Assembly (NCBI RefSeq): GCF_019634775.1
Contig: NZ_JAHCAS010000002.1
Coordinates: 62,001-126,000 of the forward strand
Length of the DNA stretch: 64,000 bases
DNA from: Dokdonella sp.
Lineage (GTDB): Bacteria; Pseudomonadota; Gammaproteobacteria; Xanthomonadales; Rhodanobacteraceae
Reading direction: 5' to 3'
Shown: positions 9,922-17,764 of the stretch, one piece after another
How positions within the stretch are numbered: the stretch's first letter is position 1
How the letters are laid out: each line of letters begins with the position of its first letter
Notes under the pieces: generated by a model
The model's input: only the letters and a program-made list of their open reading frames with translations
What the model was told of the DNA's origin: nothing
The model's database searches: none
Translations under genes and position numbers: made by a program

Positions 9922-12579
9922 CTAGGCGCCGCGCTGCCTGCTGCTGCGCACTTCGCTGCGTGCATTGCACGCGCGCGCGTAGGCGGCGAAATCGTTTGCG
10001 CGCAGCGGTCGGCTGAACAGATATCCCTGGGCAATGCACATGCCGCGTGTGGCGAGAAAGTCGAGTTGCTGCTCGTTCTCGACGCCTTCGGCGATGACCT
10101 CGAGGTCGAGGCTCTGACCAATACGGATGATCGCCTCACAGATCGCCATGTCGGCGGCAACGACCGGGATGTGTTGCATGAAGCGGTGACTGATCTTGAT
10201 GCCTTCGATCGGCAGGCGGCGCAGGTATCCGAGTGCCGAATAGCCCTCGCCGAAATCGTCGATGACCATGCGCACGCCGAGGCCCTGCAGGATCGAGAAG
10301 GTCTGCTGGCTGTCGCTCAGGTCCTCGATCAATACGCGTTCGGTCAGTTCGAGTTCGAGCGCCTCGCCGGGCAGGTCGAACTCGCGCAGCGCGGAGACGA
10401 TGCAGCTGGTGAGCGAGCCTCCGAGCACCTGCCGGTACGAGACGTTGACCGCGACGTGGGCGAGGTCGAGGCCATCGTTGCGCCATTGCCTGAGCTGGCG
10501 GCAGGTTTCGCGGATCGTCCACTCACCGATCGCAACGATATCGCCGTTCGCCTCGGCATACGGAACGAACAGATCAGGCGAAACTTCGCCCAGGTCGTGG
10601 TTGGTCCAGCGCAGCAGGGCTTCGGCGCTGCGAACGCGTCGCGTGGCAAGGTCGAGCTGCGGTTGGAACTCCAGTTGGAACTCGCCGGCGTCGATGGCGC
10701 GGCGCAGTTGCGATTCGATGTGTACGCGATGGCTCGCGCGGCGCGCGAGTGCCGGTGTGAAGCGTTGCCAGAGGTTGCGGCCACGTCGCTTGGCTTCGAC
10801 CATGGCGGCGCCGGCATGGCTCATCAACTGGTGCAACGTCGCGCCATCTTCCGGATGCTGCGCAATGCCGGTCGACAGGGTCAGGCGCATTTCGTGGTCG
10901 TCGACGCGGAATGGTTCAGCGAACGCGCTGGCAAGCGCTTCGGCCGTGCGCTGGCACTGGTCCTCGTCGCAGTCGGCCGGCAGCAACACCATGAACTCGT
11001 CACCACCGATGCGCGCGCACAGCCATTCGCCCGCCAAGTTCGCGCGCAGGCGTTCGGCGACGACGGCGAGCAGGCGGTCGCCAGCGCCATATCCGAGCAG
11101 ATCATTGACCGTGCGGAAGCGGTCGAGGTTGATATGCAGCAAGGAAGGGCCGCCTTGGCTGCCTGCTTCGGCGATCTCCGCAGCAATGGCTTCGAGCATG
11201 ACATCGCGGTTCGGCAGTCCGGTCAGCGGGTCGGTCATCGCCTTGCGGCGCAACTGGTCCTCGACGGCTTTCTGCTCGGTGATGTCCTGCAGGGTGCCGC
11301 TGAGCGCAGTGACGCTGTCGCCGTGGCGGATCGGGCGGGCGACGATGCGTATCCAGCGCCGGCGGCCGATCGCCGAGGTCATGCGCAGGTCGATCTCGAC
11401 CAGATCGCCACGACGCACCGTGGCGAGTGCCTCGCGAAAGCGTGTACGCGATTCGCCAGGCATGCAGCACATCATGCGTTCGAGGGTGATCTCGGAATCG
11501 AGGGGCAGGTCGAAGATCACGTAGATCTGCCGCGTCCAGTCGATGTGGTCGTTGTCGAAGCCGTATTGCCAGCCACCGATATGGGCAAGTTCCTGGGCCT
11601 GTGCGAACAGTTCGGATTCGCGCTTGATCGCGGTCACATCGGTGAAGGTCGACACGACCTGAAGGACATCGGCGCAACCCTCCTTGAATTGCGGTACCGA
11701 AGTCACCGACAGCCAGCGTTGCGCACCGATGTGCGGCAGATAGATGCCGATGACGGTATTGCTGATCGCGCGGCCGCTGCGCAGCGCGCGCAGGTTAGGC
11801 ATTTCCTCGATCGGGAACGGCTGGCCATGCTCGTCGAGCAGCTTCCACTCGGCGAATTGTGCTTCACGCATGGCACGCAATTGCTCGCTGCTGCGCGCGA
11901 AGATGCGGCACGCGGCTGGATTGCACGAGACGATGCGTCCGCGCCGATCCTGCACGATCACGCCCTTGTCCATCGCTTCGACGAGCAAGCGGAAGCGTGC
12001 TTCCGATGCTCGCAGTTCGAGATCGGCCTTGTGGCGCGAGCTGATGTCGCGCGCGACAGCGACGATGCGCTTGTCGCCGCCGTCGAAGTAGGCGTTGGAG
12101 TGCACTTCGACCGGGAAGCCCATGCCGTCGCCGCGTCGGTTGACGGTTTCGATCGTGTAGGTCTGGCCGAGGCGAAACTCGGAGAGCACGCGCTCCATGT
12201 GGTCAGGTGGCAGGCCGGGATTGAGGTCGTGGACGCTGAGCGTCTTCAGCACTTCGCGTTCGTATCCGTAGGTGCGGCAGGCTGCGGCATTCGCGTCGAC
12301 GATGCGGCCAAGTTCATCGTGGATGGTGACCGCATCGGGTACGGCGTCGACCAGGCTGCGGTAGCGCGTGGCGACGGCGATGGCGACGCTGTGAAGGGCG
12401 CGTTGCGATGCGAGTGCCTCGCCGAGCGCAGCCTGAAGCTCAGGGTCGGCATCGGAACGTGCGGCCAGTTCCGCGAGTCGGGACCAGACATCGCCGTTTG
12501 CGGCCGGCGCGCAGGAAGGTTCCGCATCCGAAATGCGAGCTGATGCGCTTGAGACCTCTTGCTCACCCATTGCATGCAT
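9922..12579 (-). CDS. Cytosolic PAS-PAS-PAS-GGDEF-EAL protein (cyclic di-GMP turnover)
   Basis: Three PAS domains (about residues 60-440) lead into a GGDEF domain with an intact RIGGDEFMVLLP near residue 525. An EAL domain follows, beginning at SAEALLRW near 652. Residues expected for phosphodiesterase activity are visible: the E of EAL, NVS, LTER, IDDFGEGYSALGYL, the K of IKIS, AEGVEN and QGYLFS. The RxxD inhibitory site normally just before GGDEF is missing. There is no signal peptide or membrane segment, so it should sense a small ligand, redox state or partner in the cytosol. The start is uncertain (ATG at 12579 or 12570; a GTG at 12630 lies within promoter-like sequence, extended -10 TGCTATGCT on the minus strand). 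Confidence 0.85.
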   Translation of the reverse strand: MHAMGEQEVSSASARISDAEPSCAPAANGDVWSRLAELAARSDADPELQAALGEALASQRALHSVAIAVATRYRSLVDAVPDAVTIHDELGRIVDANAAACRTYGYEREVLKTLSVHDLNPGLPPDHMERVLSEFRLGQTYTIETVNRRGDGMGFPVEVHSNAYFDGGDKRIVAVARDISSRHKADLELRASEARFRLLVEAMDKGVIVQDRRGRIVSCNPAACRIFARSSEQLRAMREAQFAEWKLLDEHGQPFPIEEMPNLRALRSGRAISNTVIGIYLPHIGAQRWLSVTSVPQFKEGCADVLQVVSTFTDVTAIKRESELFAQAQELAHIGGWQYGFDNDHIDWTRQIYVIFDLPLDSEITLERMMCCMPGESRTRFREALATVRRGDLVEIDLRMTSAIGRRRWIRIVARPIRHGDSVTALSGTLQDITEQKAVEDQLRRKAMTDPLTGLPNRDVMLEAIAAEIAEAGSQGGPSLLHINLDRFRTVNDLLGYGAGDRLLAVVAERLRANLAGEWLCARIGGDEFMVLLPADCDEDQCQRTAEALASAFAEPFRVDDHEMRLTLSTGIAQHPEDGATLHQLMSHAGAAMVEAKRRGRNLWQRFTPALARRASHRVHIESQLRRAIDAGEFQLEFQPQLDLATRRVRSAEALLRWTNHDLGEVSPDLFVPYAEANGDIVAIGEWTIRETCRQLRQWRNDGLDLAHVAVNVSYRQVLGGSLTSCIVSALREFDLPGEALELELTERVLIEDLSDSQQTFSILQGLGVRMVIDDFGEGYSALGYLRRLPIEGIKISHRFMQHIPVVAADMAICEAIIRIGQSLDLEVIAEGVENEQQLDFLATRGMCIAQGYLFSRPLRANDFAAYARACNARSEVRSSRQRGA

Positions 12580-12640
12580 CCCGTGCGTTTGCAGGAATGG
12601 CTGCACCCCCGTGCCGGGCGAGCATAGCACCGTCTGAACA

Positions 12641-12711
12641 AGCCCATCGCGGCTGAAGCCGCTCCCGCAAGATCAGAGCATTGTGGGAGCGGCTTCAGTC
12701 GCGATGGGGCT
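12641..12711. repeat. REP-like palindrome, GGAGCGGCTTCAG type
   Basis: The arms CCATCGCGGCTGAAGCCGCT and the complementary AGCGGCTTCAGTCGCGATGG flank a 10-base spacer, giving a stem of about 30 bp. It follows the end of the leucine-degradation operon by four bases, where it may stop transcription or protect the 3' end. Repeats with this core are common between genes in Pseudomonas and Xanthomonas relatives. Confidence 0.75.
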
Positions 12712-12714
12712 CGA

Positions 12715-13620
12715 TCATGGCTTCCCCGGCGCCATCGCGCGGGCGACCTTGCTCGAGGTTTCCCGGCCCAGCTGGGTGGACAGCCATAGTCCTGTTTCGA
12801 CCAGGGCGGGCAGGTCCACGCCGGTGGCGATGCCCATGCCGTCGAGCATGTAGACCACATCCTCGCTGGCGACGTTGCCGGTGGCGCCGTTCGCGTAGGG
12901 GCAGCCGCCGGTGCCGGATACCGCCGAATCGACCACGGCGGCGCCTTCCTCGAGGCAGGCGAGGATGTTGGCCAAGGCCTGGCCGCGGGTATCGTGAAAG
13001 TGCACGGCCAGCGCATCGACCGGCACCTCGGCGGCGACTGCGCGGAACATCGCGCGTGCTTTCGCAGGCGTGCCGATGCCGATCGTGTCGCCGAGCGAGA
13101 TCTCGTAGCAGCCGAGCTCGTGCAGCCGGCGCGCGACGCGCACCACGTCGCTGACCGCGACCTCGCCCTGGTACGGGCAGCCGAGCACGGTCGAGACATA
13201 GCCGCGCACGCGCACGCCCTCGGCCTTCGCGCGTTCGAGCACGGGCCGGAAGCGCTCGATCGATTCGTCGATCGAGGCATTGATATTGCGCTGGTTGAAC
13301 GCTTCCGAGGCGGCAGTGAACACCGCCACCTCGTCGGCACCGACTTCGCGCGCGCGCTGGTAGCCCTTCTCGTTCGGCACCAGCACCGGATAGGCGATGC
13401 CGGGCCGGCGCTCGATGCCCGTGAATACTTCGGCGGCGTCGGCGAGTTGCGGAATCCATTTCGGGCTGACGAAGCTGGTTGCCTCGATCGCGCGCAGGCC
13501 GGTGCGTGAAAGGCGGTCGATCAGTTCGATCTTGGTCGCCGCCGGAATGATCGTCTTTTCATTCTGCAGGCCGTCGCGCGGGCCGACTTCGACGATGCGG
13601 ACGGCGGTGGGCGTGTTCAT
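12715..13620 (-). CDS. mvaB: Hydroxymethylglutaryl-CoA lyase
   Basis: This enzyme splits HMG-CoA into acetoacetate and acetyl-CoA, the last step of leucine breakdown (also called liuE). The substrate/metal motif GPRDGLQNEK lies at residues 13-22. The family signature with the catalytic cysteine, GCPYANGATGNVASEDV, is near residue 235. At 301 residues it is full length. The ATG at 13620 overlaps the stop of the lipoprotein gene by four bases, so it is the last gene of the liu-type operon. Confidence 0.94.
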   Translation of the reverse strand: MNTPTAVRIVEVGPRDGLQNEKTIIPAATKIELIDRLSRTGLRAIEATSFVSPKWIPQLADAAEVFTGIERRPGIAYPVLVPNEKGYQRAREVGADEVAVFTAASEAFNQRNINASIDESIERFRPVLERAKAEGVRVRGYVSTVLGCPYQGEVAVSDVVRVARRLHELGCYEISLGDTIGIGTPAKARAMFRAVAAEVPVDALAVHFHDTRGQALANILACLEEGAAVVDSAVSGTGGCPYANGATGNVASEDVVYMLDGMGIATGVDLPALVETGLWLSTQLGRETSSKVARAMAPGKP

Positions 13621-14306
13621 GGCGACGGATCGGCAGCGGCAGGAGCCGTCGACATGGGGATCGAGTCGACGCGGATCAACGAATTGCTCGGGCGCTTTTC
13701 GAAGATGCCAGGCTTGCGGACGACTTCGACCATGGCCGAAGCATCACCGGCGACGAAATTTTCCTGCGAGCGTCCATGCGATTGCCGGTGTACGCCCGGA
13801 CGCTGGGACACCATTTCGACGCGCCCGCGCAACTTGCCGTCGATCAGAAGGTGAGCGACGCGATCGTGGTCGACCGCGTACATGTCGATGCGGTTTGCGC
13901 GGGTGTCGTAGCGGAAGTAATGGTATCCCCCATCCCATTCGCCCTTTGCCTTGCCCTTGTCCTTCTGCTCGATCAGTTGGACTGCGAGGATGCGCATGCG
14001 GTCGACGCGCGCGAAGTGCAGATCGGCGGTCAGGTCGTCGTCCTGCTTGCCCTTCTCGAATACGCGGATGTCGCGGCAGCCCGCCCCGATCGCGATGAAT
14101 ACGGCATCGTCCGCCGCTTCCCGCTTGTCTTCGGAGGATACGAATCGCCAGTTGCCGACCCAGCGCGCATCGCAACGCTCGACCTGGTCTCCGGGGAGCG
14201 ATTCGAAGCGTGTCTCTACACAGCCGGCGAGAACGAGCAAGAGGGTGAGCGCCCCGGCCATGCGCGCGAAACCGTGACCGAACGGGATGGGGTGATGGCG
14301 GTTCAT
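13617..14306 (-). CDS. Predicted lipoprotein of unknown function
   Basis: I do not recognise this 229-residue protein. The N-terminus is a lipoprotein signal: a hydrophobic run ending in the lipobox LVLAGC, with the modified cysteine near residue 29. The mature part is mixed and charged, with few hydrophobic stretches and a Pro/Ala-rich end, so it should sit on a membrane facing the periplasm. It overlaps both neighbours by four bases (ATGA at each end), so it is translated together with the leucine-degradation enzymes. This is odd, because those are cytosolic. A role in sensing or uptake is only a guess. Confidence 0.75.
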   Translation of the reverse strand: MNRHHPIPFGHGFARMAGALTLLLVLAGCVETRFESLPGDQVERCDARWVGNWRFVSSEDKREAADDAVFIAIGAGCRDIRVFEKGKQDDDLTADLHFARVDRMRILAVQLIEQKDKGKAKGEWDGGYHYFRYDTRANRIDMYAVDHDRVAHLLIDGKLRGRVEMVSQRPGVHRQSHGRSQENFVAGDASAMVEVVRKPGIFEKRPSNSLIRVDSIPMSTAPAAADPSP

Positions 14307-16318
14307 TTCGCGTCTCCTGCGGCAAACCGCACCAGCACCGCGTCGGCCTCGACAAAATCGCCGGCGGCAGCCTGAACGGCCTCGATCATGCCTGCACGCG
14401 GCGCGCGCAGGCTCAGTTCCATCTTCATGGCTTCCATGACCAGCAATTCCTGGCCTTCGGCAACGACGTCGCCGGCCGTACAGCGCACGACGACGACACG
14501 GCCGGGCATCGGCGCCTTGATGCGGTCCTCGCCGCTGGCTTTCACGCTGGTGCCGACGAAGGCCGGCGCATGGCCGAAGCCGCTGCGGCGCGTTCCGTCG
14601 TGGATGACGACGCGGCGCGCGTCGGTGAACAGGCGGTGGCGACGGCCGTTGCCGTCGTAGCGCGCACTCAAGGTGCCACCGTCAAGGCGTGCGCCGGCGA
14701 TCTCGATCGTGCGGCCATCAAGTTCTATGCGGTAGTCGCCACCGGCGCCGAATGCGGCGACTGCATGGCGCTGCCCGGCGCCATCGACCAGGGCGATCAC
14801 GCGCTTGCCGGCATGGCCGCTGCGCCAGCCATCGGCGCGGCCCCACGGCGAATGCGGATCGCCGCTCGCACGCGCGGCCTGGACGGCGGCGGCTTCCTCG
14901 TCGAGCAGGGTGGCGACGACGGCGGCGACCAGCGCATCGTTGCCGGCGGCGTCATCCGCGCCGATGAACTCATCGAGGTGGCGGTCGAGATAGCCGGTGT
15001 CGATGCGCCCCTCGACGACGGCCGGATGACGCACCAGGCGTTCGAGGAAAGCAACATTCGATTTCGGCCCGACCACGTCGATCGCGGCGAGTGCCTCGCG
15101 CATGCGTTGCAGCGCGGCCGCGCGGTCCACGTCGTGGACGATCAGCTTGGCGATCATCGGGTCGTAGAAGATCGTCACCGTATCGCCTTCGACGACGCCG
15201 GCATCGATGCGCACGTGTGCGTCCGCAGTCGGCAGGCGCAGTGTTTCAAGGCGGCCCGAACCGGGCAGGAAGCCCTGCTCCGGGTCTTCGGCGTAGAGGC
15301 GCAGTTCGATCGCATGGCCCCGGCTCGTGACCGGGCCGGCGAGCAGTTCGGCCGGCAGGGGCTCACCGGCGGCGATGCGCAATTGCAGTTCGACCAGATC
15401 GAGGCCGGTCACGCATTCGGTCACCGGATGTTCGACCTGGAGACGCGTGTTGATTTCCATGAAATAGAAATCACCAGCCTCGCCGACGATGAACTCGACG
15501 GTGCCGGCGTTGACGTAGTCGAGCGCGCGCGCGGCGGCGACCGCGGCTGCGCCCATGGCGGCGCGCAACGATGGGGTGACGAAGGGCGAGGGCGTCTCTT
15601 CGAGCACCTTCTGGTAGCGCCGCTGCGCCGAGCACTCGCGTTCATTGAGGTGGATGGCATGGCCATGGCGGTCGCCGAACACCTGCAACTCGATGTGGCG
15701 TGGGCGCTCGACGTAGCGTTCCAGCAGCACGCGGTCGCGGCCGAAGGCGTTCTTCGCCTCGCGCTGGCAGGATTCGAGCAGCCCGGCGAACTCGCCGGCT
15801 TCGCGCACGATGCGCATGCCCTTGCCGCCGCCACCGTAGGCGGCCTTGATCATCAGTGGAAAGCCGATGCGTCCGGCTTCGGCGGCCAGGCGCGCGGGAT
15901 CCTGGTCCTCGCCCGTGTAGCCCGGCACGACCGGCACGCCATGCGCGGCCATCAATTCCTTGGCGCCGGCCTTCGAGCCCATGCGCCGCATCGAATCGCC
16001 GGAGGGGCCGATGAAGGCGAGGCCGGCGGTGGCGACGGCATCGGCGAAGTCGGCGTTTTCGGACAGGAAGCCGTAACCGGGATGGACCGCCTGTGCGCCG
16101 GTGGCCAGCGCCGCTTCGATGATCGCGTCCCCGCGCAGGTAGGACTCGGCCGGCCGCGGCCCGCCGATGGCGATGGCGACATCGGCCTGGCGCACGTGCT
16201 GCGCATCGGCATCGGCGCTCGAATACACCGCGACCGTGCGGATGCCGAGCCGGCGGCAGGTACGGATCACGCGGCAGGCGATCTCGCCGCGGTTGGCGAT
16301 CAGGATCGTGTCGAACAT
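14303..16318 (-). CDS. liuD: Biotin carboxylase/biotin carrier subunit of methylcrotonyl-CoA carboxylase
   Basis: The 671 residues hold a biotin carboxylase domain (about 1-445, ATP-grasp, with GGGGKGMRIV near residue 160) and a C-terminal biotinyl domain with the attachment lysine in VMEAMKMELS near residue 629. It would carboxylate the biotin used to carboxylate 3-methylcrotonyl-CoA in leucine breakdown. The assignment to methylcrotonyl rather than acetyl or propionyl substrates rests on the neighbouring hydratase and HMG-CoA lyase. The carboxyltransferase partner (liuB) is not in the window, so it must be encoded elsewhere. Confidence 0.9.
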   Translation of the reverse strand: MFDTILIANRGEIACRVIRTCRRLGIRTVAVYSSADADAQHVRQADVAIAIGGPRPAESYLRGDAIIEAALATGAQAVHPGYGFLSENADFADAVATAGLAFIGPSGDSMRRMGSKAGAKELMAAHGVPVVPGYTGEDQDPARLAAEAGRIGFPLMIKAAYGGGGKGMRIVREAGEFAGLLESCQREAKNAFGRDRVLLERYVERPRHIELQVFGDRHGHAIHLNERECSAQRRYQKVLEETPSPFVTPSLRAAMGAAAVAAARALDYVNAGTVEFIVGEAGDFYFMEINTRLQVEHPVTECVTGLDLVELQLRIAAGEPLPAELLAGPVTSRGHAIELRLYAEDPEQGFLPGSGRLETLRLPTADAHVRIDAGVVEGDTVTIFYDPMIAKLIVHDVDRAAALQRMREALAAIDVVGPKSNVAFLERLVRHPAVVEGRIDTGYLDRHLDEFIGADDAAGNDALVAAVVATLLDEEAAAVQAARASGDPHSPWGRADGWRSGHAGKRVIALVDGAGQRHAVAAFGAGGDYRIELDGRTIEIAGARLDGGTLSARYDGNGRRHRLFTDARRVVIHDGTRRSGFGHAPAFVGTSVKASGEDRIKAPMPGRVVVVRCTAGDVVAEGQELLVMEAMKMELSLRAPRAGMIEAVQAAAGDFVEADAVLVRFAAGDAK

Positions 16319-16378
16319 GGGCGCTCCGTGGGCCGGTGGGCGGTCGGGTTCATGGACGAAAGGGCCGCGCGGGGCGAC

Positions 16379-17182
16379 TCAGGCTTCGCCGCCGCTGCGT
16401 GCCCATGCCGGCGGGCGCTTGTCGAGGAAGGCGCCGAGGCCTTCCTGACCTTCCGGCGAGACGCGCAGGCGCGCGATCAGGTCGGCGTTGGCTGCGTCGA
16501 TCGCGCTGGCGCCTTCGGCGGTGATGCCGGCCATGCGCAGGGCCAGGCGCTTGGCCTCGTCCTGCGCAACCGGGCCGCACTTGCCGAGGAAATGCACGAG
16601 GCGGTCGATCGTGTCGTCGAGTGCCTCGCGGGCGACGCAGTCATGCAGCAGGCCGATGCGCCGCGCTTCGGCGGCATCGAAGACCTCGGCGCTGGTGAAG
16701 TAGCGCCGTGCCTGGCGTGCGCCGATCGCGGCGACCACGTAGGGCGAGATCACCGCCGGCACGAGGCCGAGGCGCGCCTCGGACAGTGAGAACTTCGCGT
16801 CGACGACGCCGATGGCGATGTCGCAGCAGGCGACCAGACCGACGCCACCGCCATAGGCCGAACCGTTGACGCGCGCGATCGTCGGCTTGGGCAGGAAGTT
16901 CAGCGTGTGCATGAGGCGGGCGAGGGCGAGTGCATCGTTGCGGTTCTCATCCTCGCCGGCGCGGGCCATGCCGCGCATCCAGTTGAGGTCGGCACCGGCC
17001 GAGAACGTGCTGCCGAGGCCGGTGAGGACGACCGTGCGCACGTCCGGGTCGGCCCCGGCCATCGCCAGAGCCACGGTCAGTTCGGCGATCAGCGCGGCAT
17101 CGAAGGCGTTGTGCACCGATTCGCGGGCCAGGGCGATGCGCGCGACACCGCCGTGCCGTTCGATGCGCAGGGTTTCGCTCAT
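16379..17182 (-). CDS. liuC: Enoyl-CoA hydratase, probably methylglutaconyl-CoA hydratase
   Basis: This is a crotonase-fold enzyme of 267 residues. The oxyanion-hole motifs are visible: FSAGADLNWMR near residue 60 and NGSAYGGGVGLVACCD near residue 105. Next to liuD and the HMG-CoA lyase it most likely adds water to 3-methylglutaconyl-CoA. It is the first gene of the minus-strand operon and starts only 34 bases from a MITE-like element. The usual upstream genes liuA and liuB are missing there. Confidence 0.88.
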   Translation of the reverse strand: MSETLRIERHGGVARIALARESVHNAFDAALIAELTVALAMAGADPDVRTVVLTGLGSTFSAGADLNWMRGMARAGEDENRNDALALARLMHTLNFLPKPTIARVNGSAYGGGVGLVACCDIAIGVVDAKFSLSEARLGLVPAVISPYVVAAIGARQARRYFTSAEVFDAAEARRIGLLHDCVAREALDDTIDRLVHFLGKCGPVAQDEAKRLALRMAGITAEGASAIDAANADLIARLRVSPEGQEGLGAFLDKRPPAWARSGGEA

Positions 17183-17216
17183 GCAGAGGCTCCGCGAGGG
17201 GAAGCGGGGATTCTAG

Positions 17217-17322
17217 GGATGTTCCGATCAATCCCACAACGGCGTCATGACATCCGCAAGGCCCACCGCGCTGCGAACCTTGCGGATGTCATGACGCCAT
17301 TGCGGCATGGACCAGAGCATCC
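17217..17322. mobile_element. MITE-family element, minimal hairpin copy (copy B)
   Basis: This 106-bp element is almost a perfect palindrome. The left arm GGATGTTCCGATCAATCCCA continues through GGCGTCATGACATCCGCAAG. After a 16-base loop the right arm runs back with the complement, CTTGCGGATGTCATGACGCC, and ends in GAGCATCC. The ends match those at 57597-57880. It has no coding potential. The left flank is CTAG but no clear duplication is seen on the right. It separates the liuC start from the feo genes. Confidence 0.8.
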
Positions 17323-17486
17323 CCATGGGCCGGGGGTGCGAGCACGGTTTGGAACGGGTGGGTAGCGCGGTGCAGGCTCGAATCTCCGCTGCAGACACGC
17401 TCGGGCGGCCGAAGGCGTGCGTGGATGTTGCCGCGTCCGCTTGTCGCGCCCGTGCCGCGCGCCCTGCTGGGGACGCTTGCAGGGCC

Positions 17487-17505
17487 TATAATGCGAACCA
17501 TTCTT
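17487..17505 (+). promoter_or_regulatory. feo promoter -10 overlapped by a probable Fur box
   Basis: A perfect TATAAT (17487-17492) lies 33 bases before the feoA start. The 19 bases TATAATGCGAACCATTCTT match the classical Fur box at 13 of 19 positions by my count, so iron-loaded Fur could block the -10. No convincing -35 element was found. Iron control of feo by Fur is well known in proteobacteria; the site itself is inferred. Confidence 0.6.
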
Positions 17506-17524
17506 GTTTGCGGGCGGTCATAGC

Positions 17525-17764
17525 GTGCGTCTATCCGAACTCTCCCGAGGTGCCAGCGCCGTGGTTCGCTCGATCGAACCCGTATCCGCGACCGATGCCG
17601 TGGCCCGGCGGCTGCGTGACCTCGGCTTCGTCGATGGCGAGCCGGTGCGCATCGTCGGCCAGGGGCCGTTCGGTGGCGATCCGCTGCTCGTCCAGGTGGG
17701 CTACACGCGCTTCGCCCTGCGCCGCGCCGAGGCCGCGCGTGTGATCGTCGAGGGCACGCCGTGA
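17525..17764 (+). CDS. feoA: Ferrous iron transport protein A
   Basis: This small cytosolic SH3-like protein of 79 residues is needed for FeoB function. Typical motifs are LRDLGFVDGEPVRIV and the ending AEAARVIVE. I chose the GTG at 17525, because the conserved RLSELSRG begins right after it; a TTG at 17504 is in frame but lies inside the promoter. Its stop overlaps the feoB start by four bases (GTGA). Confidence 0.9.
   Translation: MRLSELSRGASAVVRSIEPVSATDAVARRLRDLGFVDGEPVRIVGQGPFGGDPLLVQVGYTRFALRRAEAARVIVEGTP

Noticed and set aside
10066..12543. 825-codon plus-strand frame opposite the GGDEF/EAL gene
   Set aside because: It is an antisense shadow; the minus strand has intact PAS, GGDEF and EAL motifs.
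14303..16318. Acetyl-CoA carboxylase subunit
   Set aside because: The fused biotinyl domain and the hydratase and HMG-CoA lyase neighbours fit methylcrotonyl-CoA carboxylase better.
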